Positions 53,192-60,367 of a stretch of 64,000 nucleotides of DNA are shown here, piece by piece. The DNA comes from Streptomyces narbonensis. Its GTDB lineage: Bacteria > Actinomycetota > Actinomycetes > Streptomycetales > Streptomycetaceae. Both the position numbers and the translations under genes were made by a program. The stretch is taken from positions 62,001 to 126,000 of the forward strand of contig NZ_BMSF01000007.1 of NCBI RefSeq assembly GCF_014649015.1, given 5' to 3'. Each line of letters starts with the position of its first letter. The stretch's first letter is position 1. The notes under the pieces are model-generated. The model worked only from the letters and a program-made list of their open reading frames with translations. It had not been told where the DNA came from and made no database searches.

Positions 53192-54090
53192 GACGGAACG
53201 GCTGCGGGGGCTGCTGCCACCGGGGCTGCCGCCGCTGCTGCCGCTGCTGCGGGCGCTGCTGCGGGCTCTGCTGCGCGTACGGCGGTCAGCGCGGCGTCGA
53301 GGTCCTCGCCGAAGTGCTCGGTCAGAACGGCGATCCAGCGTTCGAGCCCGAAGGCCACGCAGGAGGTGTAGGCGTGCTCGCCGGACTCCAGCCGGATGCC
53401 GCACCGCTCGCCGAAGAAGTTGCGGTGGGTGTTGACGGAGGCGATGGCCAGGTCGCCGTACTGGAACTCGTACTTGACCGGGCTGAGCTTCTGCAGCAGC
53501 GCGCGGCCGTTGTCGTTCTTGAAGAACGGGTCGCCGGCCGGCACCTTGCCCAGGTCGATCCCGAGCGTGCCGGCGAAGGACCGGATCCGCTCGGTGAAGC
53601 GGGCCAGCACCTGCTGGGTGTGCTCGAAGCTGCCGATGGCGACGATCTCGCGCATCTGGAAGCTGGCGAGGCGGCGCAGGCCGCCGTAGTGGTCCTCGTT
53701 GCGGAAGCAGCGGTTGACCAGGGTCACCAGGGTGTCGTCGGCGACCTGGTGACCCTCGTGGAAGAGGTAGGCGCCGTAGCAGGTGGCGTGCGGCAGCCCG
53801 TACCGCGCCTCGGTCACCGCGCCGGGCCCGAACCGACCGTCCACCGGCTTGAACTGATCTCTGGTCAGGTCGAGCGAGCCCGCCACCCAGGCGAGCTGGG
53901 GGAAGTTGGTGTAGACGTCGAACTTCTCCAGGTCGGTCACCGGGAAGAGCGGCGGGGCGCTGATCTCCTCGGCGCCGTCCTCGGTGCCCCACCCGGTGAA
54001 GACCCGGTCCAGCTCCTTGACGAGCCGGGTGGCCGGCGGCCCGAGGATGGCGAGTGCGGGCGCGCCGTCACTCCCGGTCAGGCGGTTCAT
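53188..54090 (-). CDS. Amino acid:[carrier protein] ligase, class II aaRS-like
   Basis: A 300-residue SerRS-like catalytic core without a tRNA-binding arm. It matches enzymes that adenylate small amino acids and load them on a carrier protein. Likely zinc ligands are Cys104, Glu148 and Cys244 (A-T-C-Y-G-A-Y, Q-M-R-E-I-V, T-S-C-V-A-F-G). Class II motif 2 is C-F-R-N-E-D-H and motif 3 G-L-E-R-W. The C-terminal 30 residues are Ala/Pro-rich. It overlaps the diiron oxygenase and AcpS genes, linking aminoacyl loading to oxidation. Confidence 0.85.
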   Translation of the reverse strand: MNRLTGSDGAPALAILGPPATRLVKELDRVFTGWGTEDGAEEISAPPLFPVTDLEKFDVYTNFPQLAWVAGSLDLTRDQFKPVDGRFGPGAVTEARYGLPHATCYGAYLFHEGHQVADDTLVTLVNRCFRNEDHYGGLRRLASFQMREIVAIGSFEHTQQVLARFTERIRSFAGTLGIDLGKVPAGDPFFKNDNGRALLQKLSPVKYEFQYGDLAIASVNTHRNFFGERCGIRLESGEHAYTSCVAFGLERWIAVLTEHFGEDLDAALTAVRAAEPAAAPAAAAAAAAAPVAAAPAAVPS

Positions 54091-54959
54091 CGGATGAGTC
54101 CCGTCTTCTCGAGGTACTTGGCGGTCTTGCGGAAGGTGCGCTGCTCGGCCTCGGCACGGGCCGGCGACTCCATGAGGGACCGACGCAGCTCGTGCGGGTT
54201 CTCCAGGCCGGCGTCGCGGTAGACCTGCGGGTGGTAGAGCGAGTCGAAGCTGTGCTTCAGGTAGCGGCGCAGGTAGGCGGAGATCTCGTCCAGCTCCTGC
54301 TCGGTGGCCGTCTCCTTGAGGTCCTGGTGGAGCAGGCCGACCAGTTCGCGGCCGAAGGCGATGTGCCGCGACTCGTCCTGGTGGTGGATCCGGTTGATGC
54401 CGCGGATGGTCTCGTGCAGGCGCTCGTCCTCGGCCATCAGCGAGTTGAAGTGGTCGACCAGCTCCTCGAAGATCAGGATGCGGGTGAACACCAGCAGGCT
54501 CTGGACCTTGGCCGAGGAGCCGGCCACCTCGGCGCCGCCGGCCGGCTGCTTGTAGATCTTCTTGCCGTAGCGCAGGCAGAATTCGGCAAAGAACCACATG
54601 TGCTCGTTCTCCTCACCGATGAAATGGTGGAAGAACTCCGAAGGCGTTTCAAAACCGGCGGTGTGAATCCGGGCGACCACCTCGATGAGCAGTTCCCGGA
54701 TACCGTGCACATTGAGGCTGTAGAAATTGATGCTCTCGTGCTTGGAAAGCGTGTGAAGCTGCTGCGGACTGAGCTTCTCGGCCCATTCCGTCCCGTACGT
54801 GGTGGTGAGCTCGGGGCTCATCCACCACATGTCCTCGGGCAGTCGGTCCGGCCACTCGAACAGCCGGTACGGGTTGTAGTAGTCGTCGATCGACTTCGTG
54901 GCGAGCCGGTCCAGGATTCCCCGGAACCGATCGTTTCGGTCGATCACTTCGCTGACCAT
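54087..54959 (-). CDS. AurF-like diiron N-oxygenase
   Basis: A 290-residue ferritin-like diiron protein. Ligands can be read as Glu75, Glu117 with His120 (E-E-N-E-H), Glu166, and His192/Glu196/His199 (H-H-Q-D-E-S-R-H). The last triad has the same spacing as AurF, which oxidises an aryl amine to a nitro group. Here the substrate is more likely an amino group on a carrier protein, given the neighbouring ligase. It is the first gene of the long overlapping operon; GGAGA precedes the ATG. Confidence 0.85.
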   Translation of the reverse strand: MVSEVIDRNDRFRGILDRLATKSIDDYYNPYRLFEWPDRLPEDMWWMSPELTTTYGTEWAEKLSPQQLHTLSKHESINFYSLNVHGIRELLIEVVARIHTAGFETPSEFFHHFIGEENEHMWFFAEFCLRYGKKIYKQPAGGAEVAGSSAKVQSLLVFTRILIFEELVDHFNSLMAEDERLHETIRGINRIHHQDESRHIAFGRELVGLLHQDLKETATEQELDEISAYLRRYLKHSFDSLYHPQVYRDAGLENPHELRRSLMESPARAEAEQRTFRKTAKYLEKTGLIR

Positions 54960-54996
54960 CGCGCGATGTCTCCGTCCGCTTCGAGGGCTCTTCGCT

Positions 54997-55013
54997 GAAT
55001 CCAGAATGGATTC
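54997..55013. promoter_or_regulatory. Perfect 7-3-7 palindrome upstream of the biosynthetic operon
   Basis: GAATCCAGAATGGATTC lies 38-54 bases before the diiron oxygenase start. A second, imperfect palindrome centred on CCGAATTCGG is at about 55046-55064. They are candidate operators for a cluster regulator. Confidence 0.55.
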
Positions 55014-55094
55014 CGACTCGAGGTTCTCTCAAGGACCGGAACCGGCTGCCGAATTCGGTCAGCGGATGGTGTGGCCAGCCGGCGGAACGCTGCC

Positions 55095-55158
55095 CGGACC
55101 GGTCGGCAGGGCGCTCCCCGGACCGGTCGGCAGGGCGCTCTCAGGGCCGGTCGGACAG
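55095..55158. repeat. 24-bp tandem repeats across the PPOX gene stop codon
   Basis: Two near-identical 24-base units (55095-55118 and 55119-55142) are followed by a degenerate third copy inside the gene end. The stop codon (55141-55143) falls at the junction. Confidence 0.8.
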
Positions 55159-55788
55159 TTCCGCGCGCAGGGCGGCGTTCTCCTGCTCCAGGCGGGCGAG
55201 ACGGTCCAGGACCGGCGCCATGGCGTCGGAGACCTCGGCCCGGGTGAACCGGGGCGTGATGTGGTTGGGGCAGTTCCAGGCGAAGGCCTCGACCCGGATG
55301 GTGACGAGCTGCTCGACCGTGCCCTCGGTACGGTGCGCGCCCAGCCGCTCGACGAGCTCGGCGGCCACGCCGCCCTGTCCGACGGCCTCGTCGACCGACA
55401 CGGCGGTGGCGCGGCCGAAGAGCTTCAGGCGGGTCTGGCGGGCGTGGTCGATGAAGAAGAGCGCGATCCGGTCGTTGCCCCGGACGTTGCCGGTGGTGAT
55501 GTACTGCCGGTTTCCCCGGACGTCCAGATAGCCGAGGGTGTGCTCGTCCAGGACGTGGACGAACCCCGGCGGGCCGCCCCGGAACTGGATGTACGGCCAT
55601 CCGGTCTCGCCGACGCTCGCGAACAGGAAGCCGTCGAGGCCCTGGATGAAGGACGCCGCCGCCGCGGTGAGCGGCTCGGCCTCCCCTGCCGGCTCCCGCA
55701 GCCGGCGGTCGGTCGCCGTGGCGCTGCCCATCTCCTCCTGGACCCTGCGCACCGACGAGGTGTACGCGAGCCGGTCGTAGCGGCTCAT
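55141..55788 (-). CDS. PPOX-fold flavin-binding protein with C-terminal coiled coil
   Basis: A 215-residue split-barrel protein: A-A-A-S-F-I-Q-G-L-D-G-F-L-F-A-S-V, G-W-P-Y-I-Q-F-R-G-G-P-P-G-F, G-N-V-R-G-N-D-R-I-A-L-F-F-I-D-H and R-L-K-L-F-G-R-A. The C-terminal 30 residues (L-D-R-L-A-R-L-E-Q-E-N-A-A-L-R-A-E-L) look like a short coiled coil. It differs from the PPOX protein at 44043. It overlaps the LuxR-type gene upstream by four bases, suggesting they are co-expressed. Confidence 0.85.
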   Translation of the reverse strand: MSRYDRLAYTSSVRRVQEEMGSATATDRRLREPAGEAEPLTAAAASFIQGLDGFLFASVGETGWPYIQFRGGPPGFVHVLDEHTLGYLDVRGNRQYITTGNVRGNDRIALFFIDHARQTRLKLFGRATAVSVDEAVGQGGVAAELVERLGAHRTEGTVEQLVTIRVEAFAWNCPNHITPRFTRAEVSDAMAPVLDRLARLEQENAALRAELSDRP

Positions 55789-56813
55789 GCGGCACCCCGC
55801 AGGGCCGTGTCGACCAGACCGGTCCGGGCGGCGAGCACACCGGCCTGGAAGCGGCTGGAGGCCGACAGGTCCTGCATGATCGTGGCCACATGGCGGCGGA
55901 GGGTCCGCTCGGACATGCCCACGCGGCGCGCGATCACCTCGTCCTTGGCGCCGGAGGCCAGCAGGTCGAGCAGGGTCGCCTTCAGGTCCCCCATCGTCCC
56001 CGCGTAGCCGGCCGCGCCGGAGTCGAAGTCGAACGCGGACTCCCAGACCCGGGCGTGCAGCCCGGCCAGGAAGGCCGCGACCGCCCCGTCGTAGACGACG
56101 GCGATGGCCTCGCCCTCGCCGGCCGGAATGAAGGCCGTCCTCCGGTCGAAAACCAGGAAGCGGTCGCGCACCTCGTTGGTGGTGCGCACCTGCCCACCCG
56201 CGGGGAGGAGTTCGCCGAGGTGCGCGCGGGTGTCGGAGTCGCCGCGGGCGGTGTGGGGGTAGAGGATCCGGCCCTGCGCACCGCGCCGGACCGCCTCCAG
56301 GACGAGCGGCCGGGCCAGCCGCAGTTCGCTGGTCTCGCGGGCCACGCAGGGCTGCATCACGAGGACCTCGGTGGTGCAGCCCTGGGCGGCCTCCAGGAGG
56401 CGCAGTTCGATCTCCTCGCGGTCCTCGGTGATCACCACCGGTTCCGCCCGGCTCCTGGACTGCTTCTCGAAGGCCGACACGAAGGAGCTCAACTGCCCCT
56501 TGAAGCCTTCGAGTCGGTGGCGGCTGTCGAGGATCTCCCGCTCCAGGGGGACCAGCAGCTCCATCTGGGCGGCCTCGGGACTGACCGCGACGAAGCGGTC
56601 CGCTCCGCCTTCCGCCGGCTTGACCAGACGCAGCTCACGCAGCACGCCGACCGCCTGCTCGGCGCGCTGCCGGGGGACGCCCAGCTCCTCGGCGATCCCG
56701 GCCGGGCTGAAGTCGGCACGTGCGAGGGTGCGTTCGTAGAACGCGACCACGAACTCGTTCACCTCGGCTGTGCGCCGGGCTTCCTGACGTGAGGTCTGTG
56801 CCGGGGATTCCAT
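55785..56813 (-). CDS. TrmB/LuxR-type transcriptional regulator
   Basis: A 342-residue regulator. The N-terminus is a winged helix like TrmB proteins (V-N-E-F-V-V-A-F-Y-E-R-T-L, G-I-A-E-E-L-G-V-P). A helical linker (60-130) and a central PLD-like ligand region (150-260) follow, and the C-terminal helix-turn-helix has L-L-D-L-L-A-S-G-A-K-D-E-V-I-A-R-R-V-G-M-S-E-R-T-L-R-R-H. Such proteins often control adjacent specialised-metabolite genes. ATG 56813 follows AAAGG. Confidence 0.85.
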   Translation of the reverse strand: MESPAQTSRQEARRTAEVNEFVVAFYERTLARADFSPAGIAEELGVPRQRAEQAVGVLRELRLVKPAEGGADRFVAVSPEAAQMELLVPLEREILDSRHRLEGFKGQLSSFVSAFEKQSRSRAEPVVITEDREEIELRLLEAAQGCTTEVLVMQPCVARETSELRLARPLVLEAVRRGAQGRILYPHTARGDSDTRAHLGELLPAGGQVRTTNEVRDRFLVFDRRTAFIPAGEGEAIAVVYDGAVAAFLAGLHARVWESAFDFDSGAAGYAGTMGDLKATLLDLLASGAKDEVIARRVGMSERTLRRHVATIMQDLSASSRFQAGVLAARTGLVDTALRGAA

Positions 56814-57192
56814 CGTCACCTTTCTGATCGCGCGGTGGTGCGGGTCTGTGGGCATGACCGAAGGAGAGGGTCCCGGAACGCGCTCGGCACGGGGTGGCCG
56901 CGAAGGCCAACGTGAGCTGTGGCAACGCGTCACCTCATGTATCGGCACGGGGAACGGCCTTCCGGTGCGGCCACCGTACGATTCCGGGCTGGGCGGGCTC
57001 CTACAGCGGGACCAGAGGACCGGAAGCCCCCGGAGCACCGCCCGCACCGCCCCTGACCTACGGTTCTGCCGGTAGCCGCAGAACGGCCCGCGGGGACCGG
57101 CAGAACCGGGGCAACTGCCGGAGTAATGGTCCTGCCGCCGGAGGCGGCCCGACCGCCCGACCGCCCGGGCCTCGGGCGCGGGACAGCGACCC
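56814..57192. other. Intergenic region between the LuxR-type and SARP genes
   Basis: This 379-bp gap contains the leader of the LuxR-type gene and, nearer the SARP stop, an inverted repeat at 57061-57108. I recognise no gene; the small open frames lack ribosome sites and family sequence. Confidence 0.55.
57061..57108. terminator. 13-bp perfect inverted repeat downstream of the SARP gene
   Basis: CGGTTCTGCCGGT at 57061-57073 pairs perfectly with ACCGGCAGAACCG at 57096-57108 across 22 bases, some of which could form an inner hairpin. It lies 85 bases past the SARP stop; a terminator is likely, an operator for the LuxR-type gene possible. Confidence 0.55.
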
Positions 57193-59991
57193 TCAGCAGG
57201 TCAGCCCCACGTCGCGGACGTCGCCGAGGTCACCGACCTCACCTGCGTCGCCCCTGGCGGGCTCCAGCCCGCTGCCGCGCCGGGTGAGTCGCCGCGCCTG
57301 GGAACGGTGGTCGCAGGCCGGCCTCATGCCGCCGCCCTCCTGGTACGCGGCGCGGATGCGGCGCAGCGCGAGGTCCTGTCCCTCGTCCCAGTCGGCCAGC
57401 CGCGCGAGTTCCAGGGCGCTGCCGAAGAGCTCCAGCGCCTGTGCGGTGTTGGCCAGGACCCAGTGGCATTCGGCGCGCCGCAGCTGCGCGGCGGCCTGGG
57501 CCCGCAGCTCGCCCTCGGCGACGGCGGCGAACAGGCTGGCGGTCGCGACCTTGAGGCAGTCGCCGGTGTACATCCCCACCGAGAGGTAGTCGTGCAGGCT
57601 CTCCGCCAGCCGCCAGGCGAGGGAGGTGAAGCCGGCGCCGGAGGCCTGCAGGACGGCGCCCGCCAGGTTCTCCCGCTCGCTGTCCAGCCACTCCGAGGCC
57701 TCGCGCCGCCCTGCGAAGACGGGCGTGGACGAGGGAGCGGCCCCGCCGGACGGCTCCACCCCCGCCCCGGGATAGAGCAGCCGGGCGGCCGCGTCGGTGT
57801 GGTGGAGGTACCAGTCGAAGATCCGCCGCCGGGCGGCGTGCGCCTCCTCGCGGCTGACGAGCTCGCGGCCGTACGAGCGGAGCAGGTCGTGCATGCCGAA
57901 GCGGCCGGCGGCCCGTTCGCGTACGAGGTGGGCGTTCGTCAGGCTCACGAGGAGGCGGGCCGCTTCGGCCGGGGCGGAGTCCGCGAGCGCCGCGGCGCCG
58001 GCGGCGGTGACGTCGGGACCGGGGACGAGGCTGAGGAGCCGGAACATCCGCTGGGCCGCGGCGGGGAGGGCGCGGTAGGAGAGGTCGAAGGCGGCGCGCA
58101 CGGTGGAGCGCCGGTCTCCTTCGATGCGCAGCCGGCTGAGCATGTCGTCGCCGGCCAACTCGGCGCAGTAGTCGGCGATGCCGGCGTCGCGGGCGAGGAG
58201 GTTGGCGCCGGCGATCCTGATGGCGAGCGGCAGGCCTCCGCAGAGCCGCACGAGTCTGCGGGCCGCTTCCTCCTCGGCGGCGACCCGGCTCTCGCCGATG
58301 GTGCCGCCGAGGAGCTGGCGGGCCTCGTCCGGGTCGAGCACGTCCAGGACGAGCTGGCGGGCGCCGTCGCTCGCGACGAGCCCCGCGAGCCGGCTGCGGC
58401 TGGTGATCACCACGGCGCAGCCCTGGGCGCCGGGGATGAGGGGCCTGACCTGTTCGGCGTCGCGGGCGTTGTCCAGCACGATCAGCATCTGCTTGTCGGC
58501 GAGCAGCGTGCGGTACAGCGCGGCGGCCTCGTCCTCGTCGGCGGGCAGCTGGTCGGGCGGGGCGCCGAGGGCGCGGAGGAACTGTGCGAGGACGTCGCCG
58601 GGGCGGAGGGTCGGGAGCGGCGAGTGGCCGCGCAGGTCGACGAAGAGCTGCCCGTCCGCGAAGTGCTCGCGCCGGGCGTGGGCCCAGTGCTTGGCGAGGG
58701 CGGTCTTGCCGACGCCGGGGGCGCCGACCACGGCGACGAGGTGCGAGCGCCGTGCGGGGTCGGGCGAGACGAGGGCGTCGAGCTCCCGCATCTGCCGCCG
58801 CCGTCCGACGTACGAGCCGGCGCTGGCGGGGAGTTGGGCGGGAAGCGGCCCGCTGGGAGCGGTACGGCCGGTGGCCACCGCGCGACCGGCGGGCCCGGGG
58901 CTCTCGGGGGACGCGGGCTGCTCGACCCGTCTTTGCGCGAGGGGAAGCTGCTGGCGCAGCACTCGCAGATGGGCGTCGCGGACCTCCGCGCTGGGGGCGA
59001 TGCCGAGCTCCTCGTCGAGGCGGTCGCGCAGCCGGTTGTGGACGTTGAGGGCGGCGGCCTGTTCCCCGCAGCTGGCGAGGGCGAGGATCAGCCGGGCGTG
59101 CAGGCCCTCGTGCAGGGGCTCGGTGTTCACCATGTCCCAGAGCACGGGGACGGCCTCCTCGGGCCGGCCGAGGAGCAGTGCGGTGTCGGCGTGCAGCAGC
59201 ACGGCCTTGACCCGTCGTTCGTTGGCGACCACGGCGGCGGGATGCTGGCGCAGCACCGGGTCGCCGTCGGCGAGCACGGGGCCGCGCCACCACTGGAGGG
59301 CCCGCGCCAGGGCCTCGTACGCGGCGCGCGGGTCGGGCGCGCGGTGCAGGCGCTCGGCCTCGGCAAGGAGGTCGTCGAAGTGGCCGAGGTCGATCTGGTT
59401 CCGGGGGGCCTCCAGCAGGTAGCCGATGGGCGTCCGGACGACGGTCGGGGGCGGGACGGTCCGCAGGGCGCCCTGTTCGAGGAGCCGGCGGACCTGGCTG
59501 ACGTAGGTGTGGACGAGGCTCTGGTGGGAGCTGGGCGGCCCGGACGGCCAGAGCGTGTCGGTGATCTCCTGCTGCGTGGCGGGCTCGGGGTGCTTGAGCG
59601 CGAGGAGCCCGAGCAGCCGGCGCAGCATCGGGCTGGTGACGGGGACGGGGGTCCGGCCGCTCTGGAGGGAGAGCGGACCGAGGATCAGCAGGCGCGGCCG
59701 CCCGGCGTCGCGCGGGGGCCCGGTACCGGCGGTGGCCAGCAGGTCGGCCAGCTCGCCGTTGCTCAGCCCCAGCGCCTGGGCCAGTCGCTGGAGGGTCCGC
59801 GACTGGGGCCGCCGGACCCGGCCGCGCTCGATGTCCCGCAGCGCCCTGGTACTGATCCCGGCCCGCGCCGCCGCCACCTCCTGGCTCAGCCCGGCCCGCC
59901 CGCGTAACTCCTGGAGCCGCGCCCCGAACGCCCCGGCCTCGCCTGCCGGACCTCCCCGGGAAAGCCCCGTGGCCGCCGTCCTCTCTGACAT
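57193..59991 (-). CDS. SARP-family activator with N-terminal XRE HTH, BTAD and NB-ARC domains; TTA codon
   Basis: A 932-residue regulator. Residues 22-80 form an XRE helix-turn-helix (L-S-Q-E-V-A-A-A-R-A-G-I-S-T-R-A-L-R-D-I-E). Residues 95-190 are the OmpR-like SARP DNA-binding domain, with the BTAD tetratricopeptide region to about 345. An AAA/NB-ARC ATPase follows with Walker A G-A-P-G-V-G-K-T and V-V-I-T-S-R, then a helical tail. Two DNA-binding domains in one chain are uncommon. Leu29 is a TTA codon (59905-59907), predicting bldA control. GAGGGGG precedes ATG 59991. Probably the cluster activator. Confidence 0.9.
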   Translation of the reverse strand: MSERTAATGLSRGGPAGEAGAFGARLQELRGRAGLSQEVAAARAGISTRALRDIERGRVRRPQSRTLQRLAQALGLSNGELADLLATAGTGPPRDAGRPRLLILGPLSLQSGRTPVPVTSPMLRRLLGLLALKHPEPATQQEITDTLWPSGPPSSHQSLVHTYVSQVRRLLEQGALRTVPPPTVVRTPIGYLLEAPRNQIDLGHFDDLLAEAERLHRAPDPRAAYEALARALQWWRGPVLADGDPVLRQHPAAVVANERRVKAVLLHADTALLLGRPEEAVPVLWDMVNTEPLHEGLHARLILALASCGEQAAALNVHNRLRDRLDEELGIAPSAEVRDAHLRVLRQQLPLAQRRVEQPASPESPGPAGRAVATGRTAPSGPLPAQLPASAGSYVGRRRQMRELDALVSPDPARRSHLVAVVGAPGVGKTALAKHWAHARREHFADGQLFVDLRGHSPLPTLRPGDVLAQFLRALGAPPDQLPADEDEAAALYRTLLADKQMLIVLDNARDAEQVRPLIPGAQGCAVVITSRSRLAGLVASDGARQLVLDVLDPDEARQLLGGTIGESRVAAEEEAARRLVRLCGGLPLAIRIAGANLLARDAGIADYCAELAGDDMLSRLRIEGDRRSTVRAAFDLSYRALPAAAQRMFRLLSLVPGPDVTAAGAAALADSAPAEAARLLVSLTNAHLVRERAAGRFGMHDLLRSYGRELVSREEAHAARRRIFDWYLHHTDAAARLLYPGAGVEPSGGAAPSSTPVFAGRREASEWLDSERENLAGAVLQASGAGFTSLAWRLAESLHDYLSVGMYTGDCLKVATASLFAAVAEGELRAQAAAQLRRAECHWVLANTAQALELFGSALELARLADWDEGQDLALRRIRAAYQEGGGMRPACDHRSQARRLTRRGSGLEPARGDAGEVGDLGDVRDVGLTC

Positions 59992-60093
59992 GGCATCCCC
60001 CTCATCCGATGACCGCGACGTGTCGATCAAGACCGGCGGTGGCATTGCGGGCTGTGCATGGCCGACTCCGCGGAGGCTTCGTCAATCGATCAG

Positions 60094-60109
60094 TTTGGAC
60101 TAGACCAAT
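60094..60109. promoter_or_regulatory. DasR-like operator (dre-like) upstream of the SARP gene
   Basis: TGGACTAGACCA at 60096-60107 matches the DasR core TGGTCTAGACCA at 11 of 12 bases; over the 16-bp consensus 12 match. It lies about 105 bases upstream of the SARP start. DasR and related GntR regulators control SARPs in other streptomycetes, so the position is meaningful, but it is a single partial match. Confidence 0.45.
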
Positions 60110-60164
60110 GAGCCAAGCAAGGGGCCCTGACACCCGCCCGGGGGCCGCAGCCGCACCCGGGCAT

Positions 60165-60201
60165 GAAAAAACCCCAGGTCACGGCGAGTGAGTCCTGGGG
60201 T
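60165..60201 (-). terminator. Intrinsic terminator of the tRNA-Thr gene
   Basis: On the minus strand ACCCCAGG pairs with CCTGGGGT and is followed by a run of six T (60165-60170). It starts about ten bases after the tRNA 3' end. A T-tailed terminator is unusual in this genome and typical for tRNA genes. Confidence 0.9.
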
Positions 60202-60209
60202 AATTCCGA

Positions 60210-60282
60210 GCCGCCTTCGGGATTCGAACCCGAGACCTACGCATTACGAGTGCGTTGCTCTGGCCAGCTGAGCTAAGGCGGC
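60210..60282 (-). tRNA. tRNA-Thr (anticodon CGU)
   Basis: The minus strand folds as a cloverleaf: acceptor GCCGCCT/AGGCGGC, D-arm GCTC..GAGC, anticodon stem ACGCA/TGCGT with loop CTCGTAA giving anticodon CGU, and T-arm TCGGG-TTCGAAT-CCCGA. It decodes ACG. CCA is not encoded. Such genes are common attachment sites, and the specialised-metabolite region begins just beyond it, but I found no integrase or duplicated 3' end in the window. Confidence 0.95.
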
Positions 60283-60367
60283 TTGCCGTGCAGACCCATG
60301 TTGGGTGCAGCAGCGCGGCCAAGTCTACACAGTTTCCGGGGGTGCTCCGACCACCCCCGGATCACGG

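Noticed and set aside
60210..60282. tRNA-Thr as attachment site of an integrated island covering the biosynthetic cluster
   Set aside because: No integrase, no excisionase and no repeated tRNA 3' end found in the window, so the idea stays speculative.
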